Source of the DNA: Puccinia triticina
Taxonomy: Eukaryota; Basidiomycota; Pucciniomycetes; Pucciniales; Pucciniaceae
Direction: 5' to 3'
Assembly: GCF_026914185.1 (NCBI RefSeq)
Contig: NC_070574.1
Span: 3,410,501-3,474,500 of the forward strand
Length of the DNA: 64,000 bases
Under the pieces are notes generated by a model. The model made no database searches. It was not told the DNA's origin and saw nothing but the letters and a program-made list of their open reading frames with translations. Below, piece after piece: positions 35,303 to 47,912 of the stretch (position 1 is its first letter; each line of letters opens with the position of its first letter). Position numbers and translations under genes: made by a program.

Positions 35303-37792
35303 TATGATCATTATTAGCTTTTTTCTGTATTTTAGTATTGCAAAAGGACTATTTGCTTCAACTTATTATTTTACTCTCTCATCTACCCTCAACATAATAT
35401 TTGACTTTGATAAGACTTCATTCAATTGTTAATAAAATCCACAGAATTTTATACCTGATTGAATCTATTTATCCAAGTTTATTAAAGACATGAACTCACA
35501 GGATCCAAGATCAAAGTTTCAACCTACGATTTCCAATGGACCACAAAATTGCACATGCATACAAAACTGATACAGTAAAGGAAAACATAACCAAGAGGAA
35601 TGCTTATTCTTCCACTGCACTAGGAATACAATCATTTCTGGTTTCTAGAAATCTCATTGCCAGGAATCAGTCTTTCCCATGTCTTTCCTTGAGCCCAAAT
35701 CTTCAAAGGTCTTCATCTTCAATATTAAGTGAAGAGTCTTGTCAGAGTCTCACATTTTCCTGCCCCAGACCCTGGCAACCTGGCACATACTTTGTTTTTA
35801 ATGGGCAGGGGGTGGGAGGGGGAGCTGGCCAGTGCATCCAGATTGAATTTGAACAGAGCAAGAGGGGGGGGGGGGGGTCGGCAATGGCCTAACTCCCCCC
35901 TATTTAAACTAAGACTGTTTCATTTCAAAGAAACCATAAAAAACAGAACTGAAAGAAAGGACAAATAATAATCAAAGTAGAACAGTAAATAAAATAATGA
36001 GAAACAAACCCAATAGCTGATAGGAAGTATGTCAAATCAGTACAAATGAGATTTGTGAGGACAGGGAAGTGATGTGAGGAACTGAGAGTGGATCAGATGG
36101 TTATTTATCTTGGTCAAGATAGATGACAAGTACAGAAGAAAACAAACCCTAAATATATCAGTGATCAGCAACTGATCAAAGATAGATATAAAGGAAAAAA
36201 GATCTAAGAAAGAGGACAGATTAGTTATAAAGATATTGGAAGACAAAAGAAAGGGAGATGACTAAGAAATGCTTGATGAAGAATGTTATAGCTTTTCTGT
36301 TACTTGATGAAGCCAGTGTGAGTTTTGATGAGCATGTTTCAAGTGCTGAGATGATATTGATATTATATTGTTAGCAGGTGTGTGTAAGTGAATGGACAGA
36401 AGCAGTTTGATTTGTCAGGATGAAAATCAGGGGAATTACGGACAGTGTGAGCAATACACAATCAAAGTTGAATGAGGATTGATGAGGCTAATCAGTTTTT
36501 TGTCTCACACGGCTTGATTAGAAACAAAGCAGAGATGTGCAGCTTGCGACAGTATTGAGCACAAACAGCCACAAGTTGAGCGTGAGTTTTAACCCCCCCC
36601 CCCCTGCAGCGGCGAAGCCGCCTTAGCCTCTAGTAGCCATAATGACGCAAGTAAAGATATTAATATATAGACACAAACATGTAGAAAGCCGTCACAAAAT
36701 ACAGTAATCCTCTGCCACAAAATAAGGGAAAACTCCGCAAGTCTAAATAACTCTGTTGCAAGTAAAAGGTAAAGCTCTGCATGTAAGGGTCCAAGAATAA
36801 TCATAAGAATGAATCCAAAAAATCCGTGCAAGTCATGAACATCAGATGAGATGGAATTGGGGGGGGGGGGGAACTCCCTCCCCCTCTGTAGAAAAGGAAA
36901 AACAACATGAGAGAAAGAAAACATTCTCCTCCGCCCACCTCTCATGCACGCAATCCGCCAAGCCATGCTCCCACAACCACACACGTCCTCTGTCCATTCC
37001 GCTCTCATAGGGATCTCCTGTCAACTTCGCCGCACATCATTGCCCACCGTCAGACCCGTCTCGCCATAGCTCCCTCACTCCTGTCTACACCACAGAGCGT
37101 GGTTGACTGTGACTTGAAGCAAAGTTGGGGTTGGGCCAACCCTCCCGTTTCCCTCCAGATATTTGGGTGGGCTTTGTAGCGGGAAAAGATGACACCTACG
37201 GTTGGCTTGACTGCCCGCTTAGGGTCAACGTAAGACCCTTGCGTACACCCGCAGTCATGCAAAACACCAACGCTGGCCTTCTGTTGGGGCAACACGGTTG
37301 GCCACTTATCCAATGTGGGCCTGTTGTTAGTGCCGTGGTGGGTATTGGGTTGACAACCAAGGGTTAGATCACCCAAAATGACCATACCCAGTTTTTTTGC
37401 CCCTGCTTACCACAATAACACACTTAACCAAGTGTAAATATAAGGCAATGACATATGGGCTCCTAATGATTGTACAGGCAAACCTTTCCACTTACATGGT
37501 AATTGTGGTAATAGCTCAGGATTATTTAGGAAAACCAGGTAGCTCTTGTTCCTTTGAGATATTGTTACACTGTGAAAAAAAACTCAAGAAACTGGTGTTT
37601 CTTGAGTATTACTCAGTGTTATCTGCGGCTGCAGAAGTGTGTAGCTGCAGACATGGTTGTTTTTTCCCTTCAACTATTTCACAATCCATCAGCAGCCTTA
37701 TGTGGCTTTTTGGGGATTTTCCCCTCTCAGTGGACTTTGTTGAGGCCAGAAAGTCTTTGCGTGCTCTGATCCTCAAGCCCAAGAAATAGGTA
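35303..37792. other. No recognised gene; homopolymer runs
   Basis: G or C runs of ten or more occur near 35865, 36594 and 36860. A hairpin-like CCTGCAGCGGCGAAGCCGCC lies at 36603 and a related inverse at 59240. Open frames such as 37397-37789 have no domain I can name. Confidence 0.4.
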
Positions 37793-37970
37793 AAGTCAAA
37801 CCTGTTAAACCGCATACTTTTATAAGGGCATAACCTCCCAAATCACATACTCATTTGGGTCCACCAAAATCTCATTTTGGCCTGTAGCTAACCCTTGTAA
37901 CCACATAACCTGCCAAACCACATAGCAAATTCAGTCCACCAAGGGGTATGTGGCTTCAAGGGTTTGACTG
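37793..37970. mobile_element. 178-bp pogo/Tigger-like MITE
   Basis: The inverted ends are AAGTCAAACCTGTTAAACC and CAGTCAAACCCTTGAAGCC (right end inverted). TA flanks both sides. CAGTCAAACC-type ends with a TA duplication are typical of pogo/Tigger (Tc1-mariner superfamily) elements. The interior repeats CCAAAYCACATA. Non-coding. Confidence 0.65.
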
Positions 37971-39293
37971 TAGCTCATCAATTTTTACGACTGTGCCGTT
38001 TTGTTAAAAAACAAAATAGAAATTTTCCCCAACCTAAATGGCATATTTTTCTGGGGGAAAATTGTAGATTATTGGAGCATATGGCAGTACAGCCAGTCTC
38101 AAAAAGCTTGCGGTTGGGTAGGTCCAACTTTTGGTTCTTGGACTGCTGATTTCAGCTTCAAAGCCTGTATAGCCCCTGTATGACAGGCTGCATAAAGTAA
38201 TGTGATTGTCAGGCAAGGTGATGCTAAGAGCTGGACTGTTCTGGCCACAGCCGCTGATGAAGAGAAAAAGGGGTGATATCTAGAAGATAGTAGGAGTTTT
38301 ATTTTGAAGAAATAAAAAGAGGGGCCCAATGGAGCAGGGGTGGTTTTGGTCCCTCTGAAATGGAGCTGGGGTGGTTACTATCGCAGGAAGTGGAGGATAT
38401 GATGAGGAAGTCAAATCAGAGAAAGGGAGTAACTTAATTGTATAAGTTCCTCCAGATTCTGCGACTAGCTTGGTGCAAGAGAATACAATTGGGCTTGAAA
38501 CAACAAGCTCCTGAGGGCAAAGTCAAAGAGAGTCTTGAAGAGTTTTCAAAAGACAAAGGCGGTAAGGTTCTTGGTTCAGTGTAAAAAGCTGAGGAAGGGG
38601 GGAGAGAGGGAAAACATACCTCTTTTTATATCTGATCCTCTTCCTTGGTTTGGTGGTGCTCCTAGTCATATCTGGGCTCCGCAGGGTATTAGCGTACTGG
38701 TTTGGGGAGGATTGGAAATATGTCAAGCCTTCCAATCTTGGGAGCAGTAGTCAGCATATTATTTGTAAGTGACATGTAACTGTCCTTCAGACTTGTCACG
38801 GATGATGTAATTGACAGGAGTGTAGGTTTTTTAGTGACATATTGGTAAACTCTCAAGTCACTTGCGGGTTTTCAAGTGACATACTCTTAAGTCACGCGTG
38901 GGGGGATTTGAGGGACCTGTTGTCTTTGAGTGACATACACCATACACTCGAGTCACGCGCAGATAATTTGAGTGACATGTTTGTAGAAGATGGTACATAA
39001 TATTCAATAGGTATTGTCACAATGGCTTGCTCAGTGTAGCCAGCTGACAGTGATCAGAAGAAAATTGCTACTGTCTTTGTTTTTAAATTTGGGACCTCAA
39101 GGGTTGCACCATTGGAATCCTGGAGCAATCTTACACCAATTGGACCCTTTGCCGCATGCACCTTCCTTGCCCCGTAGCCAACGCGGCACCCTTTTCCAGC
39201 CAACCCAGCCGCCCAAGGGGGTTTCAACTACCTGTACAGCTTCACTGCACAGGCCTGTGGCTGAAATGAAAATAAAATAAATTTTCAGCCTAA
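37971..39293. other. No gene; short inverted-motif repeats at 38845-38985
   Basis: Between about 38833 and 38980 three units pair AGTGACATA with AAGTCAC or GAGTCACGCG in inverted orientation, at roughly 50-bp spacing. The rest shows no recognisable feature. Confidence 0.45.
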
Positions 39294-39607
39294 GAGCATC
39301 CTTACCAGTCAAGCTATGTTGGCGCGAGTTTTGACTCGCAGCTGTTGCAAACTAAGTTAGCGACAGCGATTCAGCCGTATCGGTCCGGCTTGCGCGGGGT
39401 GGAGCTGAGTGGTGGGCGCGGGAAATGGCAGTTAGCTTTGAGCTAACCGTCACTAAATGTAGTGACGGTTAGCTGAAATTCAAGCTTCTCTAGCTGAAAT
39501 TCAAGCTTCTCACTAATTTAGCTTGGGCTTAGCTACACCCGGTGTGGTTGAGATTGGTGGCTAAACTAGCTAATTTCGAGCTAAACTAGTCACCGGTAAG
39601 GATGCTC
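39294..39607. mobile_element. 314-bp Harbinger-type MITE
   Basis: The ends GAGCATCCTTACCAGT and GAGCATCCTTACCGGT (right end inverted) are flanked on both sides by TAA, the usual PIF/Harbinger duplication. AGCTGAAATTCAAGCTTCTC is tandemly present twice inside. The end shares GNGCATCC with the autonomous Harbinger element at 49570-52812. Confidence 0.8.
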
Positions 39608-39610
39608 TAA

Positions 39611-40252
39611 CAAGCCCACAAGCTTTTGGAGTTTGGCTGTAAATGATTCAATTTTGGTGATTACTTGCAACAAAATCCTCTTTAAGTTTGAGTAATGTGA
39701 GAACATTGTCATGTTGATACAGAATGCTTCAATATCTTGTGTCAAGATGATTCTTTTCACCCGGGTAAATTGATGCTTGTATAATTATTTACTTGGTGAA
39801 ATGTCAAAAGAAAAGAACATGAACATGCAAAAGAAATCTCGAAATTAATCTTAAGTACAATGGAGGAATAAATGTTGTGGAAAGGTGTTGGTTCCGCCGA
39901 GAAAATATACAAGGGTTGTAGTCTCGAACGGATGAGCACCTTCAACTTGATTCAGCCTTTTTCCAAAAATGAGTCGCCTGTAACTATCAAGAAGCAGTGA
40001 GCAAAATAATGATAATAGTAGTAGTAATAGTAATAGTAATAGTAATAAAACATCAAGCCAAAAAAAAACTCAGAAAACATTTCCCATCCACATGCGGATT
40101 ATCTTGATGATCCCAAAAAATAGAATAAACGCTGGGTGTAGGGTATAACGAGAGGTGATGATTGCGTGATGAGGGATTGAAAGAAACACTATTTAAAATT
40201 TCTGCTTGGTATGGGTCTCGCTATATTCACAAGTATTTAAGAATTGGGAGGA
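39611..40252. other. No gene; AGTAAT-type microsatellite
   Basis: A short run of TAGTAA/TAGTAG trinucleotides lies at about 40014-40047, downstream of the membrane-protein gene. Nothing else was recognised. Confidence 0.5.
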
Positions 40253-41551
40253 CTATGACTTAGGCCGATTGATCCAATACATAGATTCATGGGTCGAATC
40301 CGATAATACCGAGTCGGCAAAACTTTGCGAACTTTGCGGCCTACTCTTTGACGTAAGTACAGGCTCGGGTGGTGATAGGTGTGGCGGTTGGAGGGAATCG
40401 GATTGAATTGATTGTAAAGAAATTGGTTCGCTCATCATCGATGACACAAATGCCTTATGCTTGATCAGCGAGCTCAAGTTCGCGGTGACAATGGGGCTGG
40501 TGGTGGAATCCGAAGGCTGGGAGGAGGTAGGGATATGCAGGCGGGTGGGGCAAACACTATTTGAATTGCTATCGATCGTTGCTGCACAGCTCACTTCGGT
40601 CAACGCGGTCGTGCTACCCAGCGGCATATTGGTGTATCGTATGTCGTCTCCAGGGAAATACGATGGGGCATCTGTTGAGCAGGTATCAGAAAGAGATTCC
40701 GAGTGATTGCCATAAATGACTGGATGTGTCGATCTACCCCAGGGAATGGCTCGATCATTGAACGGGTCTGATGAGGTTCCCGAGCGAGCTAATATTTCGA
40801 CCTTGTCGCAAGAGGATGGGGATAGGGCGGAAGAGCTGAAGGACGAGTGCAATCCCTGATGCATGAATTCTTTCATTTGCCATCCAGTTTGGCATCGAAG
40901 CTGACGTTCAGACATAGTTGTCCGGGAGGTTCCGGCTGTGTTATTGCTCTGGCAGGTGAGAGTGTCGTCAACGTCCGATAGCTGATTGCCCGCGTTGGAC
41001 CGCCTTTTCCTTCGTCTGGTGTAAATTATACAACCAGCCACCGCTATCAGGATAGTGATGACGATGATTCCAACGGTGAGTCCGCCTACGAGTATTGCCA
41101 GGTGGATGTTGACTTTATGGGCGGCGTTGAGGTCATGGTCGGATGTAGGATGTGAGTTGGGGCTTGGGGGAGTTGGGGGTGTAGGTAGAGAGGTCGTGGT
41201 GGGGCAATTTCCCAAAGAGGTGATATGTGGCACGGCGTAGACATCTTTCCATGGGAAAGAGCCGGACCCGGGTCGTACTTTGAGTTTGTTGGTATCCGCC
41301 GAGGAATCCTGACTCGGACCATCTGGCCAAGGATTCCGTTTCCGCAGGGTCGGGGGATGAGGTGTTTCTTGACTTGGCGCCGGTCCAGGTTGGTTGGCTC
41401 CTGGGGTGAGGATGAATGTGTGCACTGGGGTGGGTTGAGGGACCTGTTGTTTGATAACGTTTACGTTGCGAGGAAAGTAGATAAAAAAATGAGGACCAAG
41501 ATAAAAGAGGGAAACAGGGAGGAAACTTATGACTGACAGGCCGATAGTAGA
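40253..41551 (-). CDS. Single-pass membrane protein, 5' exon unresolved
   Basis: A 433-codon open frame runs from a probable acceptor (CTGCAG before 41551) to the stop at 40253. A hydrophobic stretch near its start (SVISFLPVSLFYLG) may be a signal sequence. A Pro/Thr/Ser-rich region follows, typical of an extracellular stalk. The membrane segment is LAILVGGLTVGIIVITILIA, closed by TRRRKRR, which favours a cytoplasmic C-terminus. The tail is Ser-rich and about 240 residues long. No family domain was recognised; the layout recalls fungal wall sensors of the Wsc/Mid2 kind, but no cysteine motif supports that. No ATG lies in frame within this exon, so an upstream exon must supply the start. Confidence 0.6.
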   Translation of the reverse strand, partial: STIGLSVISFLPVSLFYLGPHFFIYFPRNVNVIKQQVPQPTPVHTFILTPGANQPGPAPSQETPHPPTLRKRNPWPDGPSQDSSADTNKLKVRPGSGSFPWKDVYAVPHITSLGNCPTTTSLPTPPTPPSPNSHPTSDHDLNAAHKVNIHLAILVGGLTVGIIVITILIAVAGCIIYTRRRKRRSNAGNQLSDVDDTLTCQSNNTAGTSRTTMSERQLRCQTGWQMKEFMHQGLHSSFSSSALSPSSCDKVEILARSGTSSDPFNDRAIPWGRSTHPVIYGNHSESLSDTCSTDAPSYFPGDDIRYTNMPLGSTTALTEVSCAATIDSNSNSVCPTRLHIPTSSQPSDSTTSPIVTANLSSLIKHKAFVSSMMSEPISLQSIQSDSLQPPHLSPPEPVLTSKSRPQSSQSFADSVLSDSTHESMYWINRPKS

Positions 41552-43699
41552 CTGCAGTGGAGAGAGTGTACGAGGTTATGATATGACAAGCCGAATCGTC
41601 ACGCCCAGGACTATCATTCTTGGTGTCTTGGTCTTTATCTATCGGGGCCGAAGGGAGCATGTTGGATCTTCAGCTTGACTGATAGTATTGCAAAGAGTTA
41701 CCGGGTGACGATTAAAAGACAAGAAAGGTGCAAGGCTGGCCGGATCCGATCTGACAACTACCCGAACTTGTCGATGAGCTGCAGCGAGGTGGGAGGATTG
41801 GAGCCGCCGTGAGGGGTAGAGATGGATGGAAGGTACGGTTTGATTGTTGGGGATAGTCAAGAAAATTGAATCGTGAAGGGTTGGGTGTGTATGGTACAAA
41901 TTGTGTCGGCCTGCAAAAGAAACGGCGGGACGGAAGAAAGACCTCCGATGGGGCCGATACACGTGTGTATATGACAGTGTATCATTCTGAACTCTGGACG
42001 CAGTCAGAATGGCTGTGGGGAAAAGGCAAGAAAACACTTCAGGGAGAGAAGAGGAGAGAAGCAACTGGGTGCGTAACGTTTGACAAGGTGTTTCGGCTAA
42101 ACGGATAAAGCCGTTCAAAGAGAACAACCCTGAACAAGCACCGTTGCCCAGAAACAGAAGGCTTGCCCGCATGCTTCGCTGCGTGGGGCGAGTGAAGGTA
42201 CAGTGCTGTATGGACTGCTGTATGAGCTACCACGAGTCAAACGAGGCCAGAATCAAAATCTCAAACAGAATTCCTGTTGTGAATATCGAGTCGCCCGCCA
42301 TATTCCGGAAGGGGCCTGGACTTTGTGGAGCCGAGTGGCGGCTTACTACTCGGCATAGAAAATCAAACTCCGGAGAGCAACGACGAGCTTGAATTTGCAA
42401 GATATCACGCTGGATGTTTCAACGAATAGTGATTCATGACTCGGCCTCCGAAGAAACGGGACAGGCATTAAATTGACGATATTACGCTTGGCGGACCCGC
42501 AGGAGGGGGGGAGATAAATGGACATCATGTTGCACACAAACTCCGACTGGACATTCACCACGGGTCCACGAGCGGAGGACGTTTCCAAGTAGACTAGGCT
42601 TGGAAAGGCTTGGACACGGGTTTTCCTTGCATGGCGCCTGAGTCTGACGTCCCAGCTGGGTGCCCAGCTCCAAGCCGACTTGGAAACCAACTCCAAAACA
42701 GAGTCAAGCTGGCTCCAAACCAATCGGAAACATCTCCAGACATGGACTGACGTGGCAGTTTGCAGCTCGCTTGGGAAACCAGCTGCGAGCCGGCTGCTGA
42801 TTGTGCCTCAGCCAGCTGCTGTCAAAAATCTGCAAATTCCAAACGGTTTTAAACCGGAAGCCGGTGACCCGGAGCTCGGGTCCGGGCATGAGGTCAAGCC
42901 GAACCCAATCTGTGGATACCCCGAGGTGCGTCATGCATGTGCACCGAAGCCCCGAATGCTTTTCTCTTTTTTTTTTCGACCGTCCGGAGCCCTTCGACCT
43001 ACCCAGCAACCATATGAACCAGATCGCAGAACTCGTCGGACAAAATTTGTCCGCCAACTGTCCGAGTATTTTACATATAACTCCCGCAGTGTCGCTAACT
43101 TCACACAAATCCCCACTGCTGTGGGTGGCTCCATGTGGCTGGCCGCGAGGCGGCCCCTGCCTGCGGAGAGCTCTCCGGACAGGGTTCCCGGCCGACCCTC
43201 CGTTTGAGTATTAAAGCTACACGGCGGGCGCGTTTCGCCGTCAAGAGGACAGAGATTTCCCGTACTCGGGACTCTGTTTGCCCCACCAGTGGTTGACGAC
43301 ATCATGGCGGGGCGCACGATGTCTGCCAAAGAGCTGGCAGGCACACCGGTCGGATGGCCGGTGTAATAGCAGTGCCAATGCCAGCAAGCAGATTGTCCAT
43401 CCGACCTGGGCCGTGTTGAAGACGACAACATGTGTGGCATTGCGACCAGCCCACCACGCCATAACTTTGTACACCGAACCAACCAGGTCGGCCCTTGAGG
43501 CGGCAGAATGCTGGCTTTCAGACCCGGGTGGGCCGCCGGCCCGATTGGCAATATTATTGATAGACAGCAACAATATTTACATTAGCAGAATGGTTTTGTT
43601 TCAAGAATTAAACAAGGAACAAGATATATGTACACCGAGCTGATACAACTACAAACATGTCACACAGACTACTATTACAATGATTTGAGCTGATTATCC
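41552..43699. other. No recognised gene
   Basis: This includes the 5' region of the membrane-protein gene. Longer open frames (for example 42931-43551 minus) overlap each other on both strands and show no domain. Confidence 0.4.
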
Positions 43700-43965
43700 G
43701 CACAAGGGAGGAGCGATGGAGAGAGGAGCGAGGGAGAGAGGAGCAATGGAGAGAGGAGAGAGGAGCGAGGGAGAGAGGAGCAATGGAGAGAGGAGAGAGG
43801 AGCGAGGGAGAGAGGAGCAATGGAGAGAGGAGCGAGGGAGAGAGGGGGAAGGAGCGAGGGAGGGAGGGGGGGAGGAGTAAGGAAGGGAGGATGGAGGAGC
43901 GAAGGAAGGAGGAGGAGCAAGGAAGGGAGCTGGATGGAGGAGCGAGGAAGGGAGGCGGATGGGGT
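43700..43965. repeat. GA-rich microsatellite
   Basis: Units such as GAGAGAGGAGCGAGG and GAGAGAGGAGCAATG repeat on the plus strand. Minus-strand frames are open because the sequence is nearly free of stops there (SLLPSLL-type peptides). Confidence 0.8.
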
Positions 43966-45803
43966 AGATGATGAGGGGGGACTTGAGACTGGCTCTCAAA
44001 GTCAAGAATTTCTGAAGCAGGTGACGTCACCCCCGCTGTTCAAAGTTGCCCCAAGGACTTGTGCACAGGACCGACCGCCATCTGCCCGGGAAACTGACCG
44101 AGTTGAGCAGCTCCCAACAGGTCTGGAATCATGTCCGATAATATCTGGTCATGATGCCGGTCCCTAGCGAAGCGGACGTGGTTTTGCCGGGGTCGGGTCC
44201 GACCTCACGTCCTGGCCGTCAGAGATGGGGCAGCGCGTCGTCTGCAGGGCCCTGATCAGGCAATTTGCCGTCATCTGGGGACATTTCGGCGTCAATCCGG
44301 CCCGCCCGTCGGCTGGACGGGCTGGATCATCCTCGATCGCTCCCGCCGTGTAGGCAGTGCCGTAAGCCTGTGCTGTTCCTTTCGGCAGCCTGCAGGCACC
44401 GGTCGTGCAGAGGTCGGATCTCTCGGCACCCGGATTCGACCTCAAGGTGCAAAATATGCTTGTAAAGAGGTGCTTGAGCCTTGTGATTATGTAAAGTGGC
44501 CGAGCTCTGGCCAAGTCGAGTCTTCCTCAACGACCGCAAAACTCATCGCGTTTGTGTTCACAAACCAAAATGGCTCGGATATCCACCAAAAGACTGACCA
44601 AAGTAGAGTCCTTCCATGTTTTCTCTCCCCCAACATTTGTGTATCGTACATTGATTCGCCAGTCTGATTAACTTGCACTTCCAATACTTACATTTAACCC
44701 TAGGAACTATCTGATCTCCAAGATGGAGGCTGCCCCGTAGGATGTTCACTAATCCAGGCTGACGATGTGAGTAAAGTGTAAAACATCATGATTTAATCCA
44801 ACCAGGATCCCTGACCGGCAACAATTTCACAGCTCGTCGAATGGAAAATCAAAATAACTGGTCCGGCAGAAACTGTATTCGAACATGAGACTTTCGTGCT
44901 GCGTTTTAGATTCGTTAGTTGGGAATGTTGGACAAGAAGCTCAGTATGTGAAGCTGCAGACGAAACTGATAAGAATGAGGTCCACAGTCTCCCCAATATC
45001 CTATCGAAGCACCCGAGGTCGTCTTCGTCGTTAGTCCATCAATTGGAACCAATCACTCTGAGAATCAGCCTGAAGAGGAGAGGTGGATAGCGCCAGAACA
45101 TCCGCATATCTATGTTTGTACGATTCGATTCACTTTATCTGGTTGAGCACACTGACTTACCATCCATTATTCGTGTTCGGTTATTTAAGAGTAACGGGCA
45201 TATTTGCGCTTCCATACTATCCACGGGTTGGAGTCCGGTATTGAATTGTGCTGCAATCTGCCTGTGAGCACAGGAATTTTAATCTTGCTATCACTTTCAA
45301 AATGAATCACATGCGATCCGATTATGTTTTCATTCTGATAACCGTTTGTCCAGGACCATACAATCTATGTTAGCATCTTGCAAAAAAAAGGAACGGCCGG
45401 TTGACAACGACCGATACGTGCGAAACGCTCCCATATCACCCAAGGTAAATCATCCAGCCTCCCTGAACTTTGCTAAGAGAGTGATGTCGATTGAAATTTA
45501 TCTACCATTTAAATATTCCCTATAGAATACTCGGTGGCACTTCGATGATGATACTGTTTGATGGTCAAGTTTTTCCCCCTGGGAATTCAGAGTGATTCAA
45601 GTTCAAGAGATCAAACGATGAGCTTTGTTTTCGTTTCACGGTATTGACCGATGTGGCGAACAGTATGCCCAAACACTGAACAAATGTCCTTTGCCATGAG
45701 GAAACGTTTTCCGCCTCCTTCCAAATGTCATGTTTCTAGTTTCTACCAATGTTTGCTGTAGTTTTTATTTCCACATACACCATTTCTTTTCTTTTTTCAA
45801 GTG
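43966..45803. other. No recognised gene
   Basis: No domain, TIR pair or RNA gene was identified. Confidence 0.4.
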
Positions 45804-47482
45804 CAGTTTTGATTTGACATTGCACACTATGGTTTATATCTTCTATGTGTACAGTGGGTAGACAATTGTATGCACCACACCATTTTTGGACCATAGAAAC
45901 TCAACCAACCAACTTCAAGTCACTAGTATTGGTGAGATGATTCAAAATAGTCTTCAAAACACAAATATTCAAAGCAGCAGCTTCAACCACAACTTCACTT
46001 TTTCAACCAAAGAATGGACTACTCTCAAATTTTCAATCAAACTTCGCAGAACAAGACGGTCATCAATCCCATGCCCCCTCCCCCTATTCCAGATCCCCCC
46101 CTCTACCGGTCAGACTCACTCAGTTGAATCACCGTTGAACATTGTCAGCAAAATACTTGTTTTCTTGAATGAAGCCCTCTCTCCCAGAAACCCAGATCTC
46201 ACACTGAACAAACAACAGATTCAAGTTCTACTCAATCAAACAAAGAAACTAGAGAGCTCCTTGGCTAGCAAAAAACACTCTTCTGACCGGAAAATTGATT
46301 GCATACTTGAACGTCTAGATTGATTGGATTGACAAACTCAAAACTTGGTGCCAATTGCTGCAGTGCCATCTTGGGCCGCTGTTGCTACAAACAAACAGAA
46401 AAGCACACCTTTGACAAAAAAGAACCAATTGCAAATAAAGCCAGTCCGCCATCAATACCTACAAACAAAGAAATAAACAAGTATAAACCGGCTAGCGCAG
46501 TGATCCAAAGACCACCAGGCTTCACCAGCTTAGATACAATGTCAGCAAAAGACATTACCAGTAAAATCAACCAGATCTTATCTTCAATGAACGCCAGAGC
46601 CAACTCGCAACCTGTCAATGTGTCTGGAATTGCTATTCTTGCATCAAAAGACCTGCAACTTCTAACCAGCTCAAGAGCCAAGGCACAATGGCTCCTTATG
46701 AACAAGCACAAGTGGACTGAGCTTCTTTGCCCTGAACTCAAAAACTTCCCATCAAGATTTCCAATCCTATTAAATGCAGTTCCCACAAATTTTGAACCTT
46801 CAAACCAATCCCACTTACAAGAACTAGGCCTTCAAAACAGAATTGATCCATCTCTGATACAATCAGCTCAATGGCTAGGCAACCCAATTAGCAGCGGGCG
46901 AAAAAATGGATCAATTGTCTTACACCTACACAACAAAGACATTGCGGCCAAGATAGAACGTTCAGGACTTTTTCTACAAAATGAATTCTACCGCGGAGCT
47001 CACTACACACAATTGATACTGCAATGTTCTAAATGCTGGAAGATTGGTCACACAGCTCAATGGTGCAAGAACTCCTCACTCTGCAGCAAATGTACCGGTA
47101 ATCACAAACCAAACACTTTCACATCCTAACCAGCTATTACTCCCTCTTGTTGTGTATGCATCACTCAAGAAAAAATGGTCTCCAAAAAGAATATCAACTC
47201 TCTAGACGAAAAAATTGCTCACCCTCCATGGTCAGAAACATGCCCTCAGATGAAACAAGCCACCCAGAGCGGCAAGCAACATCAATGGAATGCTTGAACT
47301 AGTTGCCCTCTATTTCTTCTCCTCATCTTCACCTTTCTCCGTATGTTTAATCTCTAATCCCAAGTTTGCTGGCATTTTTAAATTCATTGGTTATTTTTTA
47401 TAGGCAATCTTCATCACATTATGCCATTTTTTTGTACACAGTAGATGATATATACAATAGTGCGCAATGTCAAATCAAACTG
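45804..47482. mobile_element. 1.68-kb unit bounded by about 50-bp inverted repeats
   Basis: The left arm 45804-45855 (CAGTTTTGATTTGACATTGC...) and right arm 47434-47482 (inverse CAGTTTGATTTGACATTGC...) are nearly identical over about 50 bases and face each other. A LINE ORF1-like reading frame lies between them. No target duplication was found. It may be a TIR element carrying captured sequence, or two oppositely oriented copies of another repeat. Confidence 0.5.
45886..47129 (+). pseudogene. LINE ORF1-like (gag-like) relic with zinc knuckles
   Basis: The first frame (45886-46323) ends at a point where ATTG seems to be duplicated (about 46319-46326), shifting the frame. The second runs to 47129. 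Near its end are CSKCWKIGHTAQWC and CSKC, zinc knuckles of the CX2CX4HX4C kind. They follow a SAQWLGNP...GSIVLHL region of the type seen in non-LTR retrotransposon ORF1. A CCVC pair is just past the stop. ORF1 proteins bind element RNA. No endonuclease or reverse transcriptase ORF2 follows. Confidence 0.6.
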
Positions 47483-47912
47483 TTGGCTTTGACATTGCAT
47501 GGTCAACACTAGGCGCAATAAACAAATCCTTGCAGGACTACTTCCTCCACCAACAAGAGCAAAGCAACCAAAACAAACAAAAGCATACAAAGAACTCCTG
47601 GCCCTTCCTCCATTGCCTCCCTCTCCAACCAACCACTGTCACCCTTTTTATTGGAAGTATCTCATATATTCTCACAATTTCTAACCCAACAATTCAACCA
47701 TTGCACAGACCCAACACCGTCTGTTTTGTATTGGCCCAAAGATAATCAACCTTGAGAGCCGACTTTCTATCCTTCTTCCCCTAGTTTGGACAATTCCTCT
47801 GTTCAACCTGAACCACATAGCCATTCAACTTCTGCTACTGGTGATTTTGACAACACTATAGTAGACAGATTTATTTGGGTTTCCACATTGGACCAAAGCG
47901 CTGTACCTGAAG
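47483..47912. other. No recognised gene
   Basis: It contains short overlapping plus-strand frames starting near 47467 and 47499; neither has a domain I can name. Confidence 0.4.

Noticed and set aside
43694..44030. Leu/Ser/Pro-rich minus-strand frames
   Set aside because: They arise from the GA microsatellite, which lacks stops on that strand.
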